In this document: positions 42,524 to 55,800 of the stretch, in pieces
Numbering within the stretch: position 1 is the stretch's first letter
How the letters are laid out: every line of letters starts with the position of its first letter
DNA from: Steinernema hermaphroditum
Taxonomy: Eukaryota; Nematoda; Chromadorea; Rhabditida; Steinernematidae
NCBI GenBank assembly: GCA_030435675.1
Contig: CM059623.1
Span: forward strand, 15,353,205-15,417,204
DNA: 64,000 bases
Direction: 5' to 3'
Notes under the pieces: generated by a model
What the model was told of the DNA's origin: nothing
Database searches by the model: none
The model's input: the letters and a program-made list of their open reading frames with translations, nothing else
Position numbers and translations under genes: made by a program

Positions 42524-43357
42524 ATGCGGGACAAAAAGGACACCGAACGGGCTGCAGGTCATATTGTTCGTTTCCGCCACAACCTCTACCCCCTCCTCTA
42601 CGACCGGACCATGAACTGTCTGCCCTACCGCTTCATCGAATCCGTAATGTTGCGTCTCTGCAACAACGATGACATCACCGCCCTTACCACGCTGGAAGGT
42701 CTGTTTGGATACGTTGGACGCCGAATGGTAAGAGATCGCTTTTCGGCTCATTTCGAAGGCAAAGTTGAACTCGTACAAAACTGCGCTTCTAAACAAATAA
42801 TGGACAGCTTCGAGCCCCGGTTTTGTGCCAGTATCAAGATTTATATCCTGTCCGGAAACATGCTTCCACCCTTGTCAGTGGCGACCATCAAGAATCTCCA
42901 GCAATATGCGCGCACCACCACACTGATGGTGCAGGCGAGAGATCTGCCAGAGGAGCTTCTCAGTGTGCTCACTGATATTCGTGTCACCGAGATCGCTCTC
43001 ATGTCGGAACCGGACAACAGCATTCGTTATCTGGCGCAGACCCTCATCCAAAAAGGACAGCTGAGATGTGCTGGAGTCCACGACAAATTCATGGAAGACC
43101 GCAATGTTGAACTGTTCTTTCCGACGCTTTTCCAGCCGCAGTTTAGAACACTCATTTTTGCTCAGTGTGATGAAAGAATAATTGAGCTGGTAAGAAGTTT
43201 TCTCGAAGGCAATAAGAAAGAGATCGTCGGTAAATGCGTCGGCTTCCAAGAGCCGAACGAATGGACATTTGAAGATTTCAGCGCGGCCTTTGAAGGCTTC
43301 AACCTCGAGGAAGGGAACTCGAAAAACAAGGAGTGTAGAGTCTTCATTCGATTGTGA
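42524..43357 (+). CDS. F-box/FTH-like lineage protein (277 aa)
   Basis: A single frame from the ATG at 42524, with a possible GTG extension to 42500 that is not needed. Residues 25-50 read 'MNCLPYRFIESVMLRLCNND', a weak F-box-like start. The FTH-like part includes 'SIKIYILSGNMLPPLSVATI', 'LPEELLSVLTDIRVTEIALM' and 'QPQFRTLIFAQCDERIIELV', ending 'EEGNSKNKECRVFIRL'. The last-named segment resembles 'QPQLKSLRFTDDGYLEELL' in the gene at the window end, which supports one family. It is probably an SCF-type adaptor or a free FTH protein. It is unlike its neighbour at 40838 in most positions, so the two are old paralogues. Confidence 0.7.
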   Translation: MRDKKDTERAAGHIVRFRHNLYPLLYDRTMNCLPYRFIESVMLRLCNNDDITALTTLEGLFGYVGRRMVRDRFSAHFEGKVELVQNCASKQIMDSFEPRFCASIKIYILSGNMLPPLSVATIKNLQQYARTTTLMVQARDLPEELLSVLTDIRVTEIALMSEPDNSIRYLAQTLIQKGQLRCAGVHDKFMEDRNVELFFPTLFQPQFRTLIFAQCDERIIELVRSFLEGNKKEIVGKCVGFQEPNEWTFEDFSAAFEGFNLEEGNSKNKECRVFIRL

Positions 43358-43439
43358 ATTCATTGATGTACTTAATTAATGACTGGCTTACTGGCTTGAT
43401 TTACGAACTCACTATGGTACCACCAAATTTGTCTAATGG

Positions 43440-43500
43440 TCTCACTACATAAGGAATGGTCGGCAGGTTTAAGGGTCGGGCTCGAGTCCCCGAGCAAAAA
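43440..43500 (+). other. tRNA-derived fragment
   Basis: 'GGTCGGGCTCGAGTCCCCGA' at about 43475-43494 resembles the T-arm (B box) of the minus-strand sequence at 43615-43688, but the A box is not clear. It is probably a decayed relative in inverted orientation. Confidence 0.4.
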
Positions 43501-43614
43501 ACGATTTTTGTGTTCTGTGAGTTTGGCATAAAGAAATGTTTTTCTTGCGTTTCGTCGGTATCTGACCGTTGAGCACGATATGGAACTGTGTGAAAATTTA
43601 TTAATATGGAAATG

Positions 43615-43688
43615 TCCTGCTCGGGGATTCGAACCCGACACTCGCACCTCCCGGCAGCGACTCTTACCTCTCGACTACATGAGCAAGA
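43615..43688 (-). other. tRNA-like sequence with A and B boxes, poor fold
   Basis: The minus strand has 'TAGTCGAGAGG', a perfect match to the pol III A-box consensus, and 'GGTTCGAATCC', a perfect B box, at tRNA-like spacing. The acceptor stem and a 7-nt anticodon loop cannot both be formed properly, and the T stem has a mismatch. I read it as a tRNA pseudogene or SINE head rather than a working tRNA. Confidence 0.5.
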
Positions 43689-43899
43689 AATCTGCACGTG
43701 ATTAGATTACACTAGTACTGAGCTCAGATTTTTCTTCGTCCCGAGGTTCTGTGAGACATCGTTTGATCTAGGACAGGCCAGTTGATGCGCGTTCCACTCC
43801 ATGCTCTGTTTGGCTCACAAATATCACATGTGCATAGGCATTACACATTTATTTGTACAAAAACAACAAATCACCCATTAACAATCAGTTATAAGTTTC

Positions 43900-46800
43900 C
43901 TAGTGCTTGAGGCTATCGAGCCAAGTGTAGGCGTTGTGGAACATCTTGATCCAAGGGGAAGTAGAGGCCCCGTCGGTACCCAACTCGGCCGGGTAGTTAG
44001 GCCACTGCCAGCTCAAGAACGAGCGATCCGGGTGTGGCATCATGGCCAGGTGGCGGCCGTCCTCAGAACACAAACCAGCGACGGAGTATTCACTTCCATT
44101 GGGGTTTTCCGGATAGATCATCGAAGGCTCGCCATTTCCATCTGTGAAGCGCACGCAGATGAGATTGTTCGCCTTCAACTCGTCCAAGAAGGTCGGAGTA
44201 CGATAGCTGAAGCGACCCTCGCCGTGCTGGGTCCAGACACCAATGACGGCGCCCTCCATGCCCTGCAGCATGACGGCCGGGTTCTTCTCAATTTTGACGG
44301 TGGCGAAGCCCGATTGGAAACGACCACAGGCGTTTTCGTCGAGGAACACTTGAGGTTCGTTGTTCTTGGCGCCGATCCAGCCAAGAAGACCCATCAGCTG
44401 GCAGCCGTTGCACACGCCGAAGGAGAAGGTGTCCGGGCGGGCTTTGAAGTTGGTGAACGCTTCGAGCACATTGGGGTTGAATCGAATAGCGCTGGCCCAA
44501 CCTGAACAAAAAAAAGTGATCATACACAAAGGAAGCTTATGTCGTGCAGATCTGAGATCTGAAGCTATTAGCAGCAGAAATCGATAGTTTGTGGACATAT
44601 TCTAGGGTCATAGGTGCGTACTTTCCCATTCTATCCACAGAGCTTAGGATCAAGCTCAGTGGACGGAATGGATATAACCATTGCAGACTCAGACGGACTT
44701 TAGGTATCATGAACTTGATCGTATTCAGATCGGCAACCGTCACTTAAGACTGTCACCATAGTTCGGGTGGCAAATCCGCTAGCAATCGACCCATGCTCAC
44801 CTTTAGAAGATCCAAGAACATCGGCGTAGGAGAATCCACCCACAAAAGCGATTCCACTGAACTGCTCCAAGATCGACGGGTCCTCCATGATATCCGTCAT
44901 AGTCACATCGAACGCTTCGAATCCGGCCAGCATGAACGCACCAGCCATCTCGCGATCTCCATTGCTGCCTTCTTCGCGAAGAATGGCGACCTTGTATGGT
45001 CCAGCGCCAACATTCTCCGAAGCACCGAACTCGAAGTCGACCTTGTAATTGATAGTGGTGGCCTTGTTGAGGAAAGTGGTCTGTTCCTCCACGTGAGAGT
45101 GGGAGGTTTGAAGGAGCTCTAGGCGGGTGCTCGTCTCTTCCCACACGTTTCTGAGAGAGTTGAGCTTCTCTTCTACGACGGTCTCGTCGTTAACGACGAT
45201 CTGCACGCTGGCTTCAGGGCCAAACTCGGCGGCAGTGAATCCGATGAGTTGCACTGGAACTTGGTGGGCCGTGAAGGCTTCGGCTACGATATTGACGGAC
45301 GAGGAGACAACCTCGAGGACTACACCGGCCTCCTCAGCGAACAGGGTGGTCACTGGATCTGAAAAAATCACCCATGAGATCGAGCTGGAGAAAAAGTGAT
45401 CCTACCAGCAGAAGAATTGATGTTTACATTGATGGAACGATTTCCAGCAAAGGCCATTTCGAGGACGGCGGTGACAAGACCTCCATCGCTGACATCATGA
45501 CCGGCGAGGATTTGGCCCTGATTGATGAGGGACTGAAGGGTGCGGAAGGCTTTATCGAAGAGAGGAAGGTCGTCGATGTCGGCAGAAACGTTGCCGACCT
45601 GCTTGAGGCACTGGGCCAGGGCCGAACCTCCCAGGCGGTGCTGAGAACCGTCGTTTCCGAAGCGAACGTAGATAAGGCTGGTAGGCTCCGAATCTGCAAT
45701 GGGTTTGTGTAAAGATAGGATCGAATAGGGATCGATAAGGAGGATCGTTTGCATTACTCTAGCTCAGCTCTCAGATCATAAAAAGAGGCCTGTATAGGAC
45801 GGAGAATCATGCTATACTTATTACGAGATATTAACCTACCATTTCCCTTCAGATCAGGCGTCACCACCTTGGTGACATCAGTGCAAGGAGCATAAGCCGA
45901 GATGACCAAAGTTCCAGGCGCCTTCACAACATCGTTTCCAACCTGAGCGGCCATACTGAGCGAATCTTTTCCTCCATCGATGGCTACACCCAGCACTCCC
46001 ATAGCAGCGCACAGGGCATCGCATGCCTTCGCCAACCTGGCTCCTTCTCCGGGCAACTTCGCCGCCCACATCCAGTTTCCTGAGCATTTTACGTCCTACA
46101 ATACAGTCCATTTGTGTGATTAGTCTACATTCTGACAAACCCTCAAATCGGTGATCGGTGCAAAGACGAGATTCGTAAGAGACTCGGCCAGGGACATTCG
46201 AGCTCCGGCTTTGGCGCATACCAGTCCCTTAACGGGCTGCTCGCCGACGGCCACAGCGGCTCCGACCTAAAATCGTATGGATCATAAATTTGCATCTTTA
46301 ATCTCTGGATAAACATATAAATCATGTGCAGCTGCGATCGTCTGGGGAAGATGGACGAAAACAAGGGAAAACAAAATAGATTTTCAAAGATGAGATTTAG
46401 TTTTTTATGGTTTTAGCTCAGCTTGGACAGCATACCAAACTGGACTTAATAAATAAGACATCTGCCTTCCTAGAACTGTCCCAGATCCTAGACTTGTCCT
46501 AGATCTTAGATCTTCCTAGATCTCATGACGAAGTTCAAAGCTAGCCTTCTAACGCTGTTTGTATTCCAATTGAATTCCATAGTCATCTTTTCAATTTTGC
46601 GTATAACTTGTGACATCTTGTGTGTATGAACTTCACGGATGTAAGGCCTTGCTATGCATCAGTTCCTTGTCCCTAGAGCCACCTCATTTTCATCCTAATC
46701 ACCCTTTCAAATTTGTCCAACCAATTGACTTTTCATCGCCCCATCACCCCACTGCATGATTAATGTCATTCTAATCGAACCCCCTTTCCGCTCCATTGCT

Positions 46801-49800
46801 CCGTCCTCTTCTAGACGTTCTTCTAATTGCGACTTCTTCCTCCTCGCCATGTTTGCCGACACAATCGCAATCAAGCAATCATAGCCGCTCTTCCGGCGTT
46901 CCCCCGGGGGAACATCGCCCAACATCAAATCAACACGCGCGCCACACTCGTTTAACATCTTTATTGATACCCGCATTGAGAATTCCGAGATTCGTCATGA
47001 CCACAAAGAGCACAAATTCAGAGTTCGGCTACGGGCTCACTGGTCGACAGGGGCTTGTAGAGGAAGGGTACCTTGAAGACTCTAAGCACTAGCAGTCGGG
47101 ACATTAGGAAGGTGCCGATGACGAGAAGGATGCCGAAGGCGATCAGAAATAGGGCGAAGTTGACAAACATGGGAATAATGCTGTTTAACGACGTGGCCGA
47201 ACACGAATGGATATTCGAGAGGTACGGTAGAAGCGGGTGCTGCCAGTTCGATGCAAAACAGTAGTAGTGACTACGGTCAGAAATGTGTGGAAGGGTCATT
47301 AAAAGGTTGGCGATGGGGCTCAGGCTACAGTCACACAGGAGTGGGTTGTCGGCGATGTCAATCTCGTGTAGACATGATACGGTAGGTGTCGAGAAGTTAG
47401 ACACGAAATGAAGAAGATTATTTCTGAGATTCAGATGGGCCACACAGGGTGGCAGAAGTCTAGCATCGAAAGCGGTCATTGAATTGCTGGACAGGTCTAT
47501 GGTTCGGAGATTAGTGAAAGCGGACAGATTGACGGGTCTAGACAGACTGGTGTTGGACAGGTCTAGCTCGATGAGACTGGTCAGCTGATCGATTGAGGCG
47601 ATCCAGCAGTCGTTGAAGACTCGACTATGGCATTGAGAGAAAAGGAGCTGATTGTTGCTGAGATGGAGGTGTTGAAGGAGGGGCAGACCGGCCATTAGAA
47701 GAGGATCCAGGCCCTTTAGCTTATTCGAGCTCAGGTCGAGGACCATAAGGGAGGGTAAGACAGGATGGACAAACTTGTCAAGGTTGTTGCGCGATAGATT
47801 CACGGATCGAAGCTGCATACCCACAGAGGGGAAAGCGGTAGCGGCGACGATGCTGATATTGTTTCCTGACAGATCGAGGTACTGTAGTTTAGGATAGGGA
47901 CTGAGAGCATGGTCGGGCAGGACGACAAGATGGTTATCTTTCAAGCTGAGGGCTTCCAATTGGGACAAGGCGATGCCGGGGGGAGGTACAGGCCAGTCGA
48001 CAAGATGATTCGACTCAAGATAGACATTTTCAATTACGGTAGAACGGAGGGTAATAGATGTGAGATTGTTTCTGCTGGCGAATAACCACTTGATGTTGCA
48101 ATCACCCCAGATTTCTATGTGAGCCAGGCCGACGCCGCTGATGTCGAGCCATTCTAAGTGCTCTCCACAGAACGTCCACTCGTGGTCGGAGATAAGAAGC
48201 CGAACATCGGAAAGGTTGGCATGACGGGCCATGGATTTTGTGTGGATCCAGTTAGGGAACTCAGAAGGGAGAAGAGCAGAGGCTAGGTTCAAGCTAACGA
48301 TAGGTGTCAACTTGTCCAAGGCTGTGGGATGGATCTTAAGATTAGGGTTGTCGGAGAAGTCAACAGAGTGGAGATTCGACCAGTGATCTTGAGAGATCGG
48401 AATGGATCTACAACTGTCGTCCTCAAAGCATTCGGTTCCGGAGGCAAAGACAAAGTGGGTGCTGTTCATGAAGTGGAGGTTGGTGTCAGCCATGTGGAGC
48501 TGTTCAACCAGAGGCCAAGAGACGGACTTGGACACGAGACTAATTGGATTTCCATTCAAATTAAGTTGTTCCAAACGGAGACCGTCTGGAAGTTTTAGGT
48601 CCAAGTTCGACAAGTCGACGATGCGGTTCCGAGCCAAGTTGAGAATGCGAAGCTGGGCCATGCGGAGAAGGAGCTCATCGGGAATCTCTTCGATGAGATT
48701 ATCGGCCAAATGGAGCGTTTCAAGATTAGGCAGCGCAGCCAGCGAGTACGGGTGCAGATGATTCAGCTGACAGAAGTTGATGCGCAGGACACGGAGTCCT
48801 GAGTGGAAGGTGAATCGCGGCAGATGACGCATGGTGATGTTGTGGACGTAGAGGCTCTCGGCCCATGACGGGAGGACTACAGTGCGAAGGATGATGTGGT
48901 TGGACCCGGAGCAGGTGACAGCGGCGCTCGACTTGTCACAGAGACAGTAGTCGCAGATGGTATGGGCGGTGGGGTCCATGAAGGACGCCCCGGCCGACAG
49001 GGCCAGTAAGCCCAGAAGTAGTGCTAGGCGCATTCGGTGATCTGAACTTCTGTGGGGTTAGGAATGTCGCGTATAGCCTCGTCAAATACAGTACGCTCAC
49101 GATATGGCTCTACGAAGACATGGGGTTACGGTATTATTATCCAAAAGGAATAGTCGGTAACTCTAGGGTAACATCGACGGCATGTAGAAAGATGATGGTG
49201 GAAAAGGAAAGGCTACTCTATCTTGGTCGCCTAAGGTGGCATTCCCCAAAGATCAGACAGCAGACTTTACCAAAAGTGTTCTATGCTTTCCGCTCCTCTA
49301 ATTTATCGTTTTGTTTTTCCCTTCCCCTCTGAGCTGTTCCTTCTGGCCCTTATTGATTTGCGCCTTAATTTTTTACTATTGTTTTTCGACGGCTTCCGGT
49401 TATTAGGTGGGAAGTGGTTAGTGGGAAAACGTGTGACGTTAAAGCAAGGAAAACGTCGAAACAATACGGTGGTGGATGGAATAGACCTCATCAAGATGTA
49501 CTGTGGTGTCTTAGGCATATGCATAGATGCTTTAGAATAGGCTTTACGTGATCTTATAGACATGATGAAAGTCGCTCATTTGATCTAAGGCTAGCCACAG
49601 AACATAAGGTTGGAAGACGGTATTAAGTGGTACTTCCTGTGACGGACATCAATGAGAAAATGAACAACGATCAAGCGTTGATTCTTGACCGGATCTTCAG
49701 ATTAGCGGGTATACTCAACTAACAACAAGTGGTGTAAATCTAATATGTATGCTAATGAAAAACACCTCGCCATTCGAAAACTAATTACCAATGCACTGGG

Positions 49801-52800
49801 GATCTATTATGTGGGAAAGAGAATATGAAAGTAGTCATAGGGTTGGCGATTTATTCAGGCAGATCCTCGGCGACCAAGTTCAGAACGTTCCAAAGTGGAA
49901 AGGGGCTGAAAGCCCTTAGCCGAACGCCATTAGCATAATCCACAACGGGATCGTAGGCCCGGCCCCAAAAACAAATTCCAAGAAGCCCCAGCACTGCCAG
50001 CCGCTCCGAAGCCGAATGAGTGTATTTGGCCCTGATTAAGGCGGTCCAGCAACTAATCCAATCAAAAGCGAACATCCGCCCGTCTTCACAGCCGCGGCAC
50101 CACACAACAATGGCCCCGCGGCGTCGGGCCACGATCGCCCGGATTGGGCGGACGTCCCCCCAATAATTGCATCAATCACTGCATCGCCCCGCGCGCATGT
50201 CTCTTCGCGGCGCGCGCGCGCACAGCTTTCAGCAACCAATTCCGGAGGGGCCAAAGCGCGAAGCGCCGTGACATTAGATATGCGCGCGAATTGAGGACGC
50301 GTCAAGAGCGCAGGCGCGTGCAGGACTCTCCGTGCAAGGCGAAAAGGAGCAAGAAGAAGAAGACGATGATGAAGATGAGGGGAGGGGTACTTGAGGCTCT
50401 TGTACTGACGGCTGCAGAGAGGCTCGTGCATATTGACGTTGTTTTGAGGGGGCCGGGCCGGCAGTCGACAATTCAAAGCAAATTAGGCGACGAAATCGCA
50501 TTTGTCTTCGCGCTGAGGGTTAAGACAACGCCGTGCTGCGGGAACAAAAGGATTGATTCGGCATAATGGGTACGGAGAAGTCAGTCTGGGAAATGGCGAG
50601 TTGACCAGGGGACGGTGATGAAGCTTATTTGGGAAGGGGCCAAGATGGAGAAAAACAACGTGCTTTGCGAGAAGAGGAAGTTATTGGTGCATGGTGACAT
50701 TCGGCCGGGCCATGACATCAAGGATGTGACATCAATAAGATGTGTTTTGACGAGGAATGGAAAGGCCGATCCTGAGGGGCCAAAAATGGGTCAAGCTAAG
50801 GAAGCGTATTGATACCGCGGATCATGAGACACTTCCCATTTGATGCATGAAATATCACACACTTCATGGAACTCACGAATTCCTCACGGGCTGAGGTTTG
50901 GTCGAGAAGCCAGTAAAATCCAGGGTAGAACAGTGAGAAATAGCCACTCAAACATATTGAACTCAGCTGGTCCCTATCCTTGTGCCTAAGGCATAAATAG
51001 GTATACGGTAGTCATACCTAGATCAGCCCTCATTCCATGCCCTATCCCTATCACTATCCCTTGCACTCGAAACATAAAAACAGCCATACCGGAAGCCGCA
51101 CACTATAACATATGATTTCTGATTTTTTCATTGCCGAAAAACGGCACAGACCATACATCACTTCTAGGAGACCATCAATTATAGTGAAACGTTTTATGCG
51201 TCTAGGCTCGGCGTTAGGCGCAAATCGTGGATGAAAACAGCGTAGACACTATTTCAGGAAATAGTCGATTATTAACATTTCCGTTGAAAGCACTATTACA
51301 TTTGAACTACTCCGAAAGAGCCACAGAGGATCTACGGACCACAGAGCGAGGACGTGCCCCCTCAGAGTGCCTCCTCAAAATTAGGAACGACTCCTTTCTT
51401 TCTTTTCCCGAACACGCAAAGACAGAGGAAGTTAGTTAACAGCGGAAACTCAATAATCCTAAGAGTGTCTGAGCGGCGTCGTCGTCATAAAACGGTGGAC
51501 GTCGATCACTTCAAGATGGATTGGAATGTTTATGACGACTCTGTTTGTTCCCCAGTGCACCCGTTGGGCAGCAGCAGTGAGTGTGTGGAACATTTCAAAT
51601 CAGCGCGACAAAGGTGTAATGTATGCAAAGGGGAAGAGGAAGCGGTGGGCTGTAAATGGAATGTACTCTTGTGGAAGAGGGAATATTTGAGGGGGTAAAT
51701 TTACCGTAAAGGACGCTGGAAAGGGTAGCTGAAATTCATGTTCACTTTAAAAGTCACAGCCAGCTTGGATCTGAGAAAGCCATTATGACCAAAGGTGGTC
51801 ATAACGGAGCCAAAAATAACTCGATGTTTAAACTGGAAAAACGGAAAACACTTGAGATCGGCAGGCACTATCTGTCCCTAATGGCATGGAACTATTTTCG
51901 GGGCTACATAGGCTGCTGTCGTGTTAGAGAAAACAGGAATTGCGATAGGGAAGGAAATTAAAACTGTTTATTCACGGCAGCAACCCATTAGCGTAGCCTA
52001 AATGCTGAATGTTATCTTGGCGATGGTAGGCAGGATGGCTCTTGAACAAAGAAACAAACAGATTCTGAGAAACAAGAAGGCTTTGTTTCGTTTTTATAAA
52101 CAGCTGACGTAAAAAAATTAACTAATTCAATATAATTTGTGGAACGCATTTAGATGGGACCAGTGACGCTAATCATGTCGGGACCATGCATTCGACTTAA
52201 AGGAGTCCGTCCCGTGCCATGTGCGAGCTCGATCGGAGACCTTAAGACTTGACTCGATTCCTTAAGGTCTACCGACTCAGTCTATTCTAAGAGTACGACA
52301 AGACTCGAGTAGTAGAGGAGGAGTCTCCTTAGGTGTTTACCGCAAAATGGCTGGGGAGGGAGTTTCACTGACTGACGCTTCAGAAGGTTCTTTTGCCATA
52401 TTTACGACCCCGATGTCGAATAGACTTGGATGATATTGTTCGAACTCGATGTCCTAGTACAATTTACATAACTGGATGGATCACGTACTAAGATGGACGA
52501 TCAAATGCGAACGTCACTAAGTTTATATCCGATTAAACCAAATAGGATTTTAAGTGTTCTTGGTTGATAAGGAGCTTTTGTTTACAAAAACAAACACCGA
52601 GATAAGAAACCCACACAGGCGAAACATAAAGTAATTAATGCGAAGATCTTCTTTCCGAAAACACTTCGAAAATGTAATTAGGAAAGAAGCCCTTCCGGCT
52701 TCAAACACTCTCCAGACACTATCGCTTCGAAAAGGAAGTAATTACATCTCGATCTTATTAGCACAACTTTGTAAACATATATGTCTTGTCTGTGTGCTGT

Positions 52801-55800
52801 GTTTGTGGAAGAATTTCATTTAGATCGGACTCTGATTCTCAATGCTATACTCTAAGGCGGTAGACATCCATAGAATAGCCCTGAAGACGAATGTGTGCAT
52901 TTTCTCCTTTTTTTCCGAACGGTCGGAACTAAAGGAGTACATGCAGTTATACTTGATCCAAACCAAAAGCCAGTGCTGATAAGCACCAAGAAATATAAAA
53001 ATTTATAGGTGTGCCGAAAAAACAGGAAGTTAAAAAATCAAGGAGTTTGTGCTAGGGGTCGAACCAGAGCCCGTAAACTATGGTTAGTCGTGACTATAGT
53101 TACTTTTCAAATTTTGTAGAGACGCTTTACTGTAGCCAGTCCGCAGTTTTAGGCCTAGAAACTTCTGCGCTCGACTTCCTAGGCTCTCCTCAAGGCGCTT
53201 CGATTTGTAACTATCACCTGGGAATGTTCCCTTTTCAGTGGTTCTTCTGCAACAAGGCCTAGGATAGCCATTGAATAGGGGGAGGCTGAAAGGCTAGAAA
53301 CTTGAGAATGCATAAAACCACTGATCAAAACATGCCTAAGGCTTCCTATGTTTTCCATTTGAAAAATACAATTAACGAAGATATGACTAATCCAATCATA
53401 GCAGATATGAAACAAAGAAACAAATACGATATTTTCGCCCTAAATTCCAGACAATCCGCATAGGAAGTTTACCTAGGGTTACAGCGATTCATCTAATTTG
53501 GAAACAACGACGCTCAAAAGTGCCAAAAGGCGTTAAGCACAAATTGGATTCAAGTACAAAGGCGAGGGAGATTTAGAACGCAATTTGAGAGAAGCACTAT
53601 AGCATAAATTCGGCCAATCACTCCTAAGTCGTGGGATTAAAACGCGGCCTGTTAACGGAATGGAGGCACGAATGCCTGGGGAGTGAGAGGGTGAATTATG
53701 GTGGGAACTCATGTAACATATGCATACGAATAAACACGACTATTCTGCCAGTGGCGGTGCTCGATCTTTGACTCACGCCCACATAATCCTTTACTCTTTG
53801 AAGGGGATTACTTATGCATCGAAGATGGGTACGGGGAAATGATGACAAGGGCATGGGTGACGAGGCTCACCAGAGAGTTCCAGTCATCCAGAACTCAGAA
53901 CGGGAATGACGAAGAGTCTCCTGCACGTTGTTTTGATTGAAATCCGAACCCTCTGGCAGGCTATATAGACCGCAGCGCCTGTTAAGTACAAGCTTCGAAA
54001 TCGAAAGGGCCTTTTAATGACCTTCTCATTTACGTAAACACGTGCGGCCACTCGATACAGGGAAGGTTTTCGGTCACGTGAGACGCATCCGGCCTTTTGG
54101 GAAATGGAGTGGCAAGGCAGCGGCCCTAACAACGTACGTCCTATCCCTAAGTGACATATATATGTCATCAAAAGGATGAGCAGCTAAATCACGTCCGTAG
54201 ACGAAAAGGTCACAAAAAACGGCACTTGAGCGGGACTATTAAGTCGGTTTACGTCACGACGCTTAAGATTTTGTGAAGTCCATATGGCCTGCAGCTCTAA
54301 AGCACCATCAAAGTTCGCAAGTGCAGTACAGAGTAATAAGATTTTATGACTTCCTTTTATGGCTTTAGGCGGTTTTCGTGTCTGCTACGACTCGATTGGA
54401 TTCCATTCAACGATGTGGGTGGACCGTGCCGGAAGAGAATAACAGAGTGAAAAAGATGTAAGTTCATCCATCTTCTCTTGGAGACATAAAATAAAAAAAA
54501 AACAAGTCCCTAGACCAATCACATTACGCTTAATACGGTACTAAAATCGAAGGGATGTTTTTGCATTGTTCAGGAGAGGAGATTGTGGTCACTGAATACG
54601 TGTAGATAGGTTAGCAGAAGATTATTTCTGAGATACAGATAGGCCACACAGGGGGCAAAAGTCTGGCATCGAAAGTGGTCATTGAATTGCTGGACAGGTC
54701 TATGGTTCGGAGATTAGTGAAAGCGGACAGATTGACGGGTCTAGTCAGACTGGTGTTCGACAGGTCTAGCTCGATGAGACTGGTCAGCTGGTCGATTGAG
54801 GCGATCCAGCAGTCGTTGAAGACTCGACTATGGCATTGACAGAAAAGGAGTTGATTGTTGCTGAGATGGAGGTGTTGAAGGAGGAGAAGACCGGCCATTA
54901 GAAGAGGATGTAGACCTTTTAGCTTATTCAGAACGGCAAGATGATTATGTTTCAAGCTGAGGGCTTCAAATTGGGACAAGGCGATGCCAGAAGGAGGTAC
55001 AGGCCAGTCAACGAAATCTTCGATTACGGTAGCTCGCAAAAGGTTATTTCTATCGGCCAACAACCACTTGAGGTTTCAATAAACCCACGTTTCTGCGTCA
55101 CCTACCCCCTATAGGGTGGGGTGATGTATCGCCGGAGGGTGGTAATCGTTCACGCAATAAACTAAGCGCAATTAATAGCAGCTGATAGGCGCGGCTGGTG
55201 AGAAGAGAAACGAAAATATGCACCGACCTTATCGAAGAAGGAGAGGGCGGTGACGGCGACGTCGGCGACGGGCGTGTGCAGTGGCCCGACGCACTGCTGC
55301 TGAGCGATCAGACCGGTAACGGCGCGATCGACCTGAAGGCAAAAAGTATCGATTTGAGTGAGTGTGTAAATTGTGCGTCTGAATCACCTTGTTTGTCAGG
55401 TAACGTTTTGAAGCGACCGACGGAAGGCGAAGCACCAACTCGAGGGCTTGACGCACGGTCAGGTCAGCCGGAAGGTCAAGGGGCTTCAAGTTCTGGGCGA
55501 TCGTTTGCATGTTGAAAACCTGAAGAGGAGTTGATGTAACGACCGGTTTGTGCAGAGTTGATAGAGTCGTAAAGTGCGAACTAATTGGATTTGTGGTGGT
55601 TTGCAACGTCTTTGAACTTGCTTTTCAATGAAATAAACAACAGAAGAGCCATCATAACAACTGAAGTTGACACCTCTGGACAAGGCTATTTGAAAAAGTG
55701 ACAAAACCTTGCATTCACGTGAACGTTTGGCGTTGTGCAGTCGAAGCGTAAGTTATTGAGTCATGTATTATGTCTTTGTAAAAAGGGGAATGAATGAAAT

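Larger units (their letters stand above)
43358..43899. other. intergenic with tRNA-like sequences
   Basis: The short gap between the FTH-like gene and the PFAS 3' end (convergent). It contains two tRNA-like sequences in opposite orientation. Confidence 0.5.

Noticed and set aside
43903..44505. 200-residue open frame on the plus strand
   Set aside because: Antisense of PFAS exon 10, which carries the glutaminase Cys and His. Shadow frame.
49851..50132. 93-residue minus-strand frame inside PFAS intron 5
   Set aside because: Composition is protein-like in its second half, but it has no motif, its upstream half is CG-rich repeat and no splice partner was found.
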